NCBI GenBank assembly: GCA_944472135.2
Contig: OX235270.1
Coordinates: forward strand, 74,223,168-74,287,167
Source of the DNA: Trichobilharzia regenti
Taxonomy: Eukaryota; Platyhelminthes; Trematoda; Strigeidida; Schistosomatidae
Direction: 5' to 3'
DNA: 64,000 nt
Positions 22,901 to 36,100 of the stretch are shown in pieces (position 1 is the first letter of the stretch; each line of letters opens with the position of its first letter). Made by a program: the position numbers and the translations under genes. The notes below the pieces were generated by a model. The model did not search any database and was not told the DNA's origin. It worked only from the letters and a program-made list of their open reading frames with translations.

Positions 22901-25900
22901 GGCAAAGGAGTGCGTCGGCGCGTGACCGAATCCCGGACTGTGTGCATGGTCGGCGAGCATCTTAATCGCTGTGCCGCCGACGCACTTAAGATAACATATA
23001 TATATGTATATATGATTTTTTTCAATAATTTCTCTTCAGGTTCTTACAATTACAAAATATAATATTTGTTGTCGTTACAATAATGGCCAGTTATGCGGTG
23101 GACACATTTTTTACGTAGAATAACAGATTAATTATGGGGTGTTTACATAAATAGTAGTATTTGTGTGACAAACGTGCTAGGCTGAAATCGATAACAAAAT
23201 ATTGTAAAATGGGATTAGTCATAATAGATTTATATAGTGTGGGGTAGGAAAATTGACACGTCAGTTCAAGGTTGTAGACGGTGTCAGGTGAGTGGCTAGT
23301 ACAAAGTGGTATGTATTAAAGAGGAGATAGTAAGAATGCAATGATAGCTTCATAATGAAATAACGGTTGTATGAAAAGAAACGGGTGAAGGCATATATTG
23401 AGAAAGGGGAAATATCACTAATAATAACTTCAATGGAATTGAGAGAATGTTTTCATGAAGGTTGGTGCGTCGCTAGTATAGCGGTTAGGACGTTTGCCGA
23501 CCATGCATATGGTCCGAGGTTCGACCCCTGGCCGGCGCACTCCTTTACCTCACTGAGCCAGAAATAATCCTGGTAAAGAGGAAAGGTTGGGCATGAGGCT
23601 AGCAACCCCATCCTGTAAAAATTAAACACTGCTACAGAAACTTCAAGCCACTAGCTTGGAGCCCTATGTTCCACTGGGAACGTGAAGGAAAAATTATTAT
23701 TATTTATTTGCATGAAGGTTATAAATTATGTCTCCCATTTTACAATATTTTGTTATCGATTTCAGCCTAGCACGTTTGTCACACAAATACTACTATTTAT
23801 GTAAACACCCCATAATTAATCTGTTATTCTACGTAAAAAATGTGTCCACCGCATAACTGGCCATTATTGTAACGACAACAAATATTATATTTTGTAATTG
23901 TAAGAACCTGAAGAGAAATTATTTAAAAGAATATATCTATATATATAGTACACCTGGAGAATGACATCGCTGGAAAGGAACTCTTAACTTGACGCTCTTT
24001 CGTTTATTTGTCTCAAGTTGCACAACTGTAAAGGACATAATGGAACATACTTTTCTTCGTTGTCTTTTTATCTTGTGAGGACACTTTCGTTAATGGACAA
24101 TTTAATTTTATAAATCACGGTGATCAGTACATGCGTCCACATCATGTTCACGTTTAACAGTTTGAAAACATTTGAGCACTGGGTACGTGATATTTATTCT
24201 TGTAGAAGTTTCTGTATTTCCCAGTTAATGAGAAAGCAAATAATAATGTTTTTACTGACATTTCGCTATTTAACACTAATAGCTTTATCAAAGCATTCTG
24301 AAATTACAATTTACAAAATCTCAGCCTTTATACAGTAACTGAAATATTCGTGATTTTTTAGCATAATTTCCACATTATCACGTTGGTCAGTTGGTAAAGA
24401 TAACAAAACCATGTGTAGATTTTTGGATTCGATAAGCACATGAAATTATAAAAATAGAATGCGTTTACATAACGGAAAATACTTATCACATTCGTGTTGA
24501 TATTGTTATTTCATGGGAGAGGGGAGTGTTATGAAACAGGCAAAATTCCGTTTTAGTCCATCATTCCGATTCAGACAATTCGGATTCCATTTGATGTGAA
24601 GTGCTTCTGATTTTAGACTTTCTTTGTGATTTCTGAAATTCTTCTGGATAGTTTCAATATTATCCAGTATTGGTTTGTAGGGACTTGATTGATTGGTGAT
24701 GGGATTTCTTCATGAGCTGACATCGGTTAGAGAACCATTGGGAAACCTGGGAGTACTGTACGGTTGTTTCGCCTTAGTTCGGAACTCTTCGGCTGTACGC
24801 ATCCACTAGGGTTCGAACCTAGGACCCTCTGGGTTTTTGGCCTGATTTTTGTATAGCTAAGGCTGATGATTTAATGTGCGTTGAAACTGCATCACTCAGG
24901 TGTTAGCCTAGCTAAGCTCTGTAAACTAGATTTCAAATACTTACGGAGATTGCATTAAAACTGCATGTACTTTTTTTTTTTTTGATTTTTTTTTTGATTT
25001 ACAGCTTGATTCCACACTGTATTTTTGGTACAAGTATGGAATTTTCAGCATGGATATCGGTAGCCCAAATTTTGCAGGCCGACCATAGATATCAGGTATG
25101 CGCCGGCGTGGGCTCGAACCCCGGACCATGTGCATGGTTGACGAGAGTCCTAACCACTGTGCCACCGACGCACTTGTGATGAATACTAGTAACGAATTTG
25201 AAGGAAAACTGTATCTGGGTACATTATTGCTTAGCCTAGTTACGATAATATGAGGAGAATCTTTTCATTTTTGTAAAGTATTCAACTGTATAATTTTTGA
25301 ACAAAAAGTTGGACATAACATTATTTGAAACGTAACTGAATATCTGTGCTTAATGGTGGAAAAATGGTATACTGGATTAAGTATAGTCGTTTCCTAGCCC
25401 TGTACTGATTGACTATGTATTTTATAAGGATATGAAAATCTAATGTACAGAACTTCTACGGAGTACACAGTGTAAAATGAAGTCTGGTTACGACTTGCTT
25501 CGAAAACCAAATTATTTGCACCACAACTTCATAAATATAGTCTACAGTACTACCATGAAAGTAATTCACTATTATCATCTCATTGTCATGAATGGTTAGC
25601 AGTTGATCACAACAGGAGTACGCTGTACTAGTCAGATTAAGGTGATCTGGACGTCAGGTAGTAGTTTCGTTTACTCAGGCTGAAATAATCATTAAATCCG
25701 TAGAATTACCCGCCAACCGCCAAATCATTTTACCTTACTGTTATGCTGAACAGGAATTCTCACTAAGACATACATTCTAGCTAGTTTACGTTCAAACTTA
25801 TTTCAATATAAATCTGAGTGTAATAAAATATGATTTATTACGAATAATACTTTCATAAATAGTTTTAAAGGGGAATACTTTTTCTTATTTATTTATTTAA

Positions 25901-28900
25901 TCATGAAAATGAATCCAAATCTCACGAAAAATTTTAATTTTGTGAGTTTTATAATTACAGCTGTTGTTGAGATAAGCGGTTATGTCTGTGTGTGAATGTA
26001 CATTTGCGTAAATGTGTGATTGTTCACCGAAGAGTCCACTTTAATGACTAGCAGGTAAACTCAAACCCATCATTTTAAAGTCATAAAACTCGCTTCTTCC
26101 GTATAGGATAGTTGACTGCATCGGATTTACTATTTATTATTTGTGGTAAAAACTATCATTTATATTCACACCAAAATTATTTTGTGTTAAGATTATGAAG
26201 AGGTAGTTAAATTAAAAAAGTTTCAAGCTAAATACACCGACAATGATGGTTTAGTCTTCTTTGTAACAATATTTACTTGGTTCTGAAATATAAAAGCTGC
26301 ACAGGATTGTTCTTCTTTAAAAACAGTAAGTGATGTATGAAATTCATTCGCTTTCTTCTATGGGTAACTTCATCACAACTTGAGAAGATACTAAATAAAG
26401 TCTCCACGAAAACATGGCGATGGGAAAAATTAAATTAACCGCCTTAAACTTGTGAAGAAATGCTGTTTGGCCCTCCTGGCTGAATCGGTCTAGGAGATGT
26501 CTTTTTGACCCCTAAAACGACGGCTATTGGATATTTGCCTCAGTGGGAACACTTTCATCCAGTGGGGAATTCAGGTACATCCAGAAAACAAGTCTGAAAC
26601 AGGATGAAATGTGAATCCTGGATTCCACTTATAGTGAGACTCTTGAACCTTTTCCACCACATGCATATCTACCCAATTTGATCTCCTATAAGCCATTCGT
26701 TACCAATAAATTATAGCATGTGATAGACACCATAGAACCCAACTCTACCTAAGTGTTGTATTGCTTATGATTAAATTTATTGCTGAAATTTGGCCATATT
26801 CAGTTTTCTTCGAGGAATCATTCATTGCGCTCAAGTACTTATCAATGGCTTCATTTACATTCATTTCAAAATTGTTAGAAATATAAGAAGAATTTCAATA
26901 CAAAAGGTTGAAACCACTGACCCATGAGGCTGGGCATGGTAAGAGATATGTTATCTTAGGGCTTTAGTATTTTGAAAATACTAACCACATAATAAAAGAA
27001 ATCGGATTTTTTTTTCAATTCCTCATGATATTTGAACAATATATCGATGATAGTCGACTTTATTGGTACTCGCCCATAGAAAAATGACTGCAGAGTAGGA
27101 GCCATGAGTTACTTCCCCTCTCACATTCCCGTTTCCTTAAACATTTGAAGATATGGTTACTACAAATGTACTGGCTCCAATGGTTCTCTAACCGATGTCA
27201 GCTCATGATGAGATCTTGTAATCAGTCAAATTCCTTCAAACTAATATTTTAATACTAAAAATGTCTTTATAAAATGACAGGGTTATTTTCCATTACCTCT
27301 CCCACCATAGAAACAAGTTTGCATTGAGATTTTTTGCTTTCGATCACACATATTTGATAACTCTGGTAATTTAATTACATTTTGATTATATTTAACATCT
27401 GTAGAATACGTCGTTTTTGTGACGTTGAAGATTTGATACCGTTAGTTTTCAAGTTAATACGAAAATTTTGATAAACCGCAAAACATTACAATCCAAGTTT
27501 GTTTACACAAGTACTTTTATCTTTTATGTGGTCTTTATTATTAGGAATTTTTATCCATTTGTGGAGCCGTTTTAAATCTATCAAATCCACAGTCTATTAA
27601 GCACTTTCATATTTTTGAAATGTCGAAATAAACATATAAATAATAGTGAAAAACTTACACTTAATTTATATAATCTAATGCCGCATAGACTATGTCTTCG
27701 CCAAACATCGATGTTCAGACAAAATCTCTTCTTCTGACCAGTGGTGGAGTGATAACTACCGTATGGTAGAGAATCTTCTATATAAGAACTTTCTGTAACT
27801 ACTGTCTTGTTTTCTACCTTCAGAGAACATTGATCTTCAAAATCTGAGTAATGATATGTATCATTTTTATCATTAGGAACAGAGTTAACAGAAGGAAGTA
27901 AAAGCGGTTGTATAAAATAATTATCCGATGCTAACCGGACCACAGAACGTTGATTAATCAAATCTTCATATAAATTGCTGTATGGTCCATAAGTATGCGG
28001 ATAATAACAAACACCAAAATGTCCATTCGTACAATTAACAGAAACTAAAAGTAAGGAATAACAATAGTAATAAAAGTTGATTTTAACTTCTGGAAAAATT
28101 TAGACTTCAAACATGAAAACTAAAGTAACCTAAGAAAACAAAAATACCCTGTTCGTATTACCTAACCCTCAAAACAAAAATATTATTTAACAAACTAAAA
28201 TATTTAAAATAATTGTATGGAGGCCGTTTATATTTTTTTTAATTTTTACTTTTGATTACAGCTCGTATATTTGGTACATGTATGGAATTTTCAGCATGTG
28301 ATATCGGTAGCCCAAATTTTGCAGGCCGACCATTGATATCAGGTGTGTGTCGGCAGGGAATCGGACCATATGCATGGTCGGCGAGAGTCCTAACCACTGT
28401 GCCACCGACGCATATATATATATATATATGTCTGTATCACAAAGAACATTTAACTGAACCTTATATATCTAAGTTAGAAGGCTTTTATTCTTCTCAATTA
28501 ATACTACAGTTCATTTCAGATTTTTACTACGGACGCGAACGTAACAAGGAAAGATAAAGCATGTTTAGGATTCCCATCAGTGACTCAAGATTAGTCATCT
28601 CAATATAAAAGCTTTTAAGATTGGTGCACAAAAGTTGAAAAGAAAATAACGTGATCTCTAAAAGGAGGAAGACGGAAAGATTATCTGCAATCATGGCTTT
28701 ATTAGATATCCTCTTACTTCACACTGCACTTCTTTATCATGTTGTGTATGTCGGATCAATTTAGAATTCCATTTCATCAGGCGAAAAGTCGTTTATAAGC
28801 TATATCACCTTATCTGCTGGAACAAGCAGTGTACACTTCATGATGACCACTAATAAAGGTATCTAAGAAGAGAGAGATTATTGACTAGATGTCAAGCTAC

Positions 28901-31900
28901 GCAATGTTCAGTGCTGAGTTTCTTTGTCAGACTGATTCGAACAGTTTCCAAGTGACATGACCCTACTGCAAACTATGGTGAACTGTTATCTAAACGAGTT
29001 AGCGAACAATATAAATAGAACGATCTTGAGTTTCCGGTAAAGTTATTGTAAATTACCGTTACATGTGGTGAAGGTAAATTAGATATTCTAAAAAGAACAA
29101 ATGATTAGACTTACCATGGGCCATCCCACAGTAGATTTCAGAATTATCTTTTCCGAATACAACTGGCGAAAGACTTGGTGGACACTCACAGCCATCACCT
29201 GTACCGTCATCATTCAAATCATAGCATTGACCCCCGGTATCGACACATTTCTGACAACGTTTTGCCTTCATAGGTAAGATTTTAACTGTAATATTGAGTA
29301 AAGATATGAAAAAGGTGACTAAGTTTTATACATTTAAGTCCAGTGAGAAAAAAACAATCTACGCCAAGTTTTGCACAGTAAATCAGTTCTGCTTAACACA
29401 GCTATGCTAGTTCTTTTATGCAAATGAACCAAATGACTTTTCAGACGGTAACAAGTATGCGGAATAAAACTTTATTGAATTTTTCAAAAATAATTACAAT
29501 ACCGTTTAGTTTCTCTACTTTTATTCGGTTTGAAAGTTTTTATTTGTAGTTTAGACGTACTTCCTGTCAAGTGTTGCGTACTAATCCCGATATTTTTTTT
29601 TTTTTTAGATTTACAGCTTGATTCCACACTGTATTTTTGGTACAAGTATGGAATTTTCAGCATGGATATCGGTAGCCCAAATTTTGCAGGCCGACCATAG
29701 ATATCAGGTGTGCGCCGGCGTGGGCTCGAACCCGGACCATGTGCATGGTCGTTGAGAATCCTAACCACTGTGCCACCGACGCACTCAATTTTCTTCAGCG
29801 AGCATAACATGAAAGTACTTCGTTTTTTTCATTTCGTAATGCGGAAAACAGTTGATTCACACCACAATGTGCTTCGCAAAAGCATTAGTGATTCATGTAT
29901 TGTTTTTTGTTACAGTTTTTCCAAATTTTGCTAGCATGACCTCCCCCCCCCACTGCTAGTAATACAGTACCCTTGTGAGTGTAGGTACTTAACTGCAAAA
30001 GTTGAGCGTTTTTCTAAAGCTTCTGGAATGTGCTAATGGCTTAACTTGAGAATAGTCTGCACGCTTCTAATACTTCGATTACACTCTACAGATAGATCGT
30101 TGTCCAAGCAAATTTACCTAGTACATGCTTAGTTTCAGGACGTAGTCTACATAAGCTGGATATGTGGCAGATGAATAGTCATTCTGTGGTTTGATAAATT
30201 ATAAAAAGTTTCCAGGTAGAAAAGATGTTGTTTCCTCATATAAATCAGCATTACTCACGTTATGAATATAATTTTAGCATTTGTCATATGAATTATGGTG
30301 CAAAACAAATTCTGCACTATCATTTAAATATTTTTTTAATTCATAAAAATACTTCACAAAAGTTTTTCCTTTTTCCGAGTATTTTTTTTATTTCAGCTTT
30401 ACTCCACACCGTATTTTTTGGTACACGTATGGAATTTTCAGCTTCCGATATCGGTAGCCCAAATTTTTCAGGCTAACCAATTGATATCAGGTGTGCGTCG
30501 GCAGGGGATTGAACCTGGACCATGTGCATGGTCGGCGTGAGTCCTAACCACTGTGCCACTGATGCACAAATATTTAGTTCAGTCTGACAAAAAAGTCACT
30601 TTGATGTCGGAAGTAGCAGAAAATTCCTATGGTTTGAAGTTTTACAGTTCAAATATGTGAATAAATGGTAGGTTGAAACCCGGTTTTCAATCCACTTAGC
30701 TTTTTAGCCTACTACAGGAATTTGGAATCGTAGAAATTATTAAGTAATAAATACAGTTCACTCAAATAATGACTGAGTGATTTTCTTGCTGAGTTAGTTA
30801 CTTAATAAACCTGATATGAGGTGATCTATTGTTGTTAAATCACTAATACACAATAGAACTCATCAAACGCTTTCATACTTAATTCGGCTGTAGCTGAATT
30901 TACCTCCTGGATGAGTCAAACATCATACTAACTTTGAGAAAATCTATGAAGTTTCCTTGAAGTTATGTGGACATCAACTTTTAATGTGTGCTGTGTCAAA
31001 ATTTGGCAGATACTTAGCAGTTTTGTCGGTCAACAAAAAATCATTCATCAAAAATTGATTCGCTCAGTTTCCTTACATATTGAACATTTTCTGCACTAAA
31101 GATAGTCTATAACATCAAGCACTGGGCTGAACACTTCAAAAGACTTCTAAATCGTCCGCCACCTACAACGCGCCCAACAATACCAACAACGGAAGCAGAA
31201 CTACCAGTGAACACTGACCCCCCGACGAAATCAGAAGTCCTGAATGCAATCAAGATGCTAAAAGCTGGAAAAGCACCAGGACGAGATGGAATCCCAGCAG
31301 AAGCTTTGAAAATAGACCCAGAGACAACAGCGGACTTGATGACGCCATTGCTGGAGAAGGTGTGGAAAGAGGGCAAAGTACCCGAGGATTGGAAGAACGG
31401 ATACTTATTCAAACTTCCAAAGAAAGGAGACCTAAGTCAATGCAAAAACTGGCGTGGAATTATGCTTCTGTCCATTCCAAGCAAGATACTAAGTCGCATC
31501 ATCCTGGAGAGAATCAAACAAGCCCCAGATGAAAAACTTCGTCCGGAACAGGCCGGATTCAGGAGAAACAAATCATGTATTGATCAAATCGCCACTCTAC
31601 GGATCATCATTGAACAAAGCTTGGAATGCAATCACCTCTCTATCTCAACTTCATCGACTTTGAGAAGGCCTTCGACAGCGTCGATCGAGAGGTCATTTGG
31701 AAACTACTTCGCTACTACGGTGGGGTCCCGTCGACAATTATACTTTTCATCCAACAGTTATACGACAATGCTGCATGCCAAGTAATCCACAACGGGAAAC
31801 TTACGGAAGCCTTCGAAGTGAGGACGGGAGTGAGGCAAGGCTGTCTACTATCACCAATGATCTTCCTGATTGCAATTGATTGGATAATTCGACAGACAAC

Positions 31901-33127
31901 GGCAACCAACGAGGGAACAGGCATAAAATGGACTGACACAAAAGACTTGGATTATCTGGATTTCGCCGATGATATATGTCTGATTTCCCACAAACTGGAA
32001 GATATGCAAGTGAAAAACAACAAGTTGACAGAAGAAGCATCCGGAGAAGATACGCCTTTGGGTGAACAAAGATAAAACAGAGGTGATGAAGATTCCTGGC
32101 CAACACCACCACCACCAACAACAACAGACAACAATCAGCATAAATGCGTGGAACCTGAAAGAAGCAACCTCCTTTACCTACCTGAGAAGCATCGTTTCAA
32201 CTACAGGCGGAACTGATGAGGATATCAAAGCCAGAATCGGAAAAGCAAGACAAGCTTTCACTTATCTCAAGTCTGCGTGGAGGTCAACAGCACTCACCAT
32301 CAAAAATAACATCCGGGTTTTCAACTCCAATGTAAAGTCAGTGCTACTATACGGATCAGAGACTTGCACTGCGCGTCATAAAGAGCATCTCAAACAAACT
32401 TCAGACCTTCAATAACAGCTGTCTTCGCTCAATACTCAAGATCAGATGGCCGGCCAGAAAAGATCAGCAACAGGGATCTCTGGCAATGAGCGAACCAACC
32501 AGAAACCGATTGTGAAACAAATAGGCAGAAAGAAATGGAGATGGATTGGCCATACGCTGAGGAAATCATCAAGTGACATCATTAGACAAGCCATCGCTCG
32601 AGTGGAACCCGAAAGGGAAGCGGGCGGCGAGTTGGTCGTCAGTGTGAGGGTGACTTGGATGAGGTCATGCGAGGAGGAGATGAAAGGATGTGGACAGACT
32701 TGGAGCTGGGTGAAAAAGTTGTCAGAAAACCGAAGGTAATGGAGGTGCGCAGCTGAAGCCCTATGTTCCTCTAGGAACTAAAGGATACAATAATAATAAT
32801 AATAACATCAATCTTGGGACAAAGTTGTGTTACCATCTTAGTAGAGGTTGATCCATATTTGCTTATTTCATGTTAAGTAAACATCAATGGTTATTCTGTT
32901 CTTAACTAGATTAGGAAAGCTTTTTAGATCTCTTTTGATAAGCAAAAGTCATCGACACCCAAATCTCTTATGGGATTTCTTACTGAAATTAATTCTCTGT
33001 AGCACCGCTATTTTACTGAGTCTTCTGGATAAATCAACAGTAGGCTGTTACTGCTTCAAGTTATGGTCTTCAGATTTACTTTATTTTTATCAAGCTAATA
33101 TAATTTCACAATGACAAAGGTGTTTTG

Positions 33128-33184
<57 letters not shown>

Positions 33185-36100
33185 TCATTTAACATAAACA
33201 TTGTTTTCAAAAAATATTTCCACACATCTCTATCTTATTGTTCATAGTGAACACAACTATTTGTTATTCTACGTTGAAAAAATATATTAAAAATACGTAT
33301 AATTTACTCATGACTGACTTAATCGTTGGTAAAATTTTAATAAACCCCTAGTATTTTGTTATTGTCAATTGTGTTGAAAAATATCTCAATCCTGGACACA
33401 TTGAATCTTTTCGAAGAATCGTAACTCGCTTTTAAAAGTTTACTACTTTCTTAATACTTTCCTATTTGTAAAGTATGATATGTATATATGCATTTATATA
33501 TATATATATATATTATTACTGTTTTATGCCAACAAGTAACAACAGAAAGATTTTTCAGTTGATGAACGATTTAATTTTGAAGACACTCACTCCACTTGTA
33601 TTCGTAAGGATTTCAAATAGCATTTTGAGCTGAATCGTTCAGATGCTTTCTGAAAACTTTATATTCCTACAAATGATTCCGTTGTATAAGAGAAAACCCA
33701 ATAATACTTTTTACCAGAATGTGAAATCAGCTATTATTCTTATTCAGTGGTAAATATATTTGTTTAGTTGGTTTGTAGGGATTAGTTTTGTTTTTATGAG
33801 TTGATCACGGATTGATATCAGTTAGAGAACCATTGAAAACCAGGGAGTACTGGACAGCTGTTTCACCCTAGTTTGCGAGTCATTGGCAGTAAGCACCCAC
33901 CGAAGTTTGAACCCTGGACCTCCCAGTTACAAGACAAGCTCGTATACCATTCAGCCACCGGGACCCATTTTAATGACTCATGAATTCTAGCTTCTACCAA
34001 TCAACCCGTAAATATATACATATATATATATATTTGTATCAACTGTAGTATGTTTTACTCTGTAAACGTGGAATTTATAACATAATATTCAGTGTACCAT
34101 GTACGCCTCTATTGAATAACCACTTTGATGGTTTCTAAAGCATTTTCTAACCTCATAACATTTTTTACTTGAGCTATTATTCATAAATTTTGTCATGATT
34201 ATCTCATCCAACTACAGCATTACTGTTGTATGATAGAAATGGTTCGCAGTAGGACTTAAATATTGTGTTCGCATAAGTCTAAGCAATATTAAAACACAAA
34301 TTTCATAAAATGTCAATAAAATAGAACTTTTTATGACTTACAACATTCATTATATTTTAAATTAGTCTGATATACAGATAATGATCCAGGTTTGCATTGA
34401 CAAGTTCGTATAATTTGATATCTACGAGAACGGTCTCCACTTGAGAGGTTTTCTGACCATAGATTACTTTTAACCCCATGTAAATGAACAGAGGTTAACT
34501 CTACGTCTTCCTGTACAGGTTTACAAATTGAATTCATTGAACGACAAAAATGTGATTCATCATCACATTCTGATCCTATGTCAACTTTAATAGAAATAAA
34601 AATTTTAAGAATAATTGCGTCTTATTGTAATTTAATTTTCATTAAAAATACATAAACATTGGTCATTTATTCAATGAGAACAACAGAAGTTTAATGATAT
34701 GTGTGTATAATAAAATTAACGCAGATGATTCCACACTTAGCAGACATGATAGCCTGTGACCTGCAGAGGTCACTGATGGGATTAGTGTCATCAGTATACA
34801 GGTTTACGCTTCTTCTTCTTCTTCTGGTGTTTTATTTTGCACTTGTTGTGCATAAAAAATGTTTTATTGCCTATACATGAGTATCATTCTTAGGTAAATC
34901 AATTCCAGATAAAATTTCACATTTTCAAATATAATTCGGGAATAAATTTATGGAATAATTTATTTTATTTCAAAAATAACACGTATGCCTGTAATAATGA
35001 CATCACGTCACAACATCCAAAGATCGTATTTCTCTTCATCAGTTTGACTCATCGCGATATCACTATATAATGGCTTCCGTTATTCAGTGGAAATCCGTTT
35101 GTGTTAGTGAATAAATGACAGTTTACCAATTAAAAATTATTTTGGTTATGTAAGATGCTTACCAGAATGGCATTTTTGGTACATGGTACTTGTAAAAGTT
35201 GTGCTTGGCAATAAATCTATTCTCCTTATACGGTAAGAATATCACAGATCTAGTATTTAGGCGCTTAAAGATCAAATAGACATCACATTTGCCATTATTG
35301 TAGGCAATATTTATTTTTTCAGATAACTGAAAACGGTTTTGGTGTCAACAGTTTGAAAAAAATCATCATCGGTCTCTTACACATTTTTTAAAAGAACCAG
35401 TAAGAACTTTCTTTTTCTTTGTTCCTGATTAGTTTAGGAAGAATAAATATGTCATATCATTTCAAAAATTGACGCTTTTTAGGCTTTACACCTTGAATAC
35501 GTAACTTCTTGATCTTATAGTGGGAAGCTTTTCCCAAAAATGTGTAATTTATTTGTGGTCTGTTTGTTTTCAATTGTATTAAAGTCCAAGAAGACGTGCA
35601 ACTGTTCGACATGAACTAAATAATTTCTTTTACTAATTTAAAAGTAAGGTGAATCGTTTTCTATAATATGCTGAACACCGTAAAAGTAAACATTAGACTA
35701 GATATTCTCCAGATCAAGGATTTATTTTTAAGCTGACGGAGTTCAAAGTTCCTCATCTGTCAAGCCACTGTTATAAACAGTTTGGCACGTCTGGATCTTT
35801 CTTCATGAATTAGAATCAGAAAAAGATAAATTAGTGAACGAGGGTCGGTTTGTAGGGATTTGATTGGCTACAGGAGTTAGATAACCATTGGAAAACCTAG
35901 GAGTACTGGACAAATTAGTGAACGAGTGTTACAACAAGTTTACAAAAGTTATGATAGTTATCTGAATATGTTAGTATTAGAAAGAATTTTACTAGAACAG
36001 TTCAAAAGGTCAGATGAATACCTTATTCTTAGATGTTAAGTGTTAGTTTCTTTTTTTCGCTGATCCAACACTGAAATCCGAGTAAACTGCAGGAATGGAC

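Larger units (their letters stand above)
19982..27658 (-). other. Intron 7 of the EGF-like gene (7.7 kb)
   Basis: Contains RTE copy B, two SINE-3, the 191-bp inverted repeat, a SINE-1, a SINE-2, a Sm-alpha-like remnant and a SINE-1 tail. The stretches 21353-22744, 23924-24662 and 25174-26464 show nothing else. Confidence 0.55.
29286..34341 (-). other. Intron 5 (5.1 kb)
   Basis: Two SINE-2, RTE copy A antisense to the gene, (AT)n at 33131, and one SINE-1. 30568-31102 and 32809-33130 show nothing else. Confidence 0.75.

Noticed and set aside
27581..27658. Transmembrane helix after exon 7
   Set aside because: The hydrophobic stretch lies beyond a strong GTAAGT donor, so it is most likely intron.
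31801..32141. Minus-strand frames rich in V, W and G opposite the RTE
   Set aside because: Antisense shadows of the RTE coding region (the CAC/CAA run).
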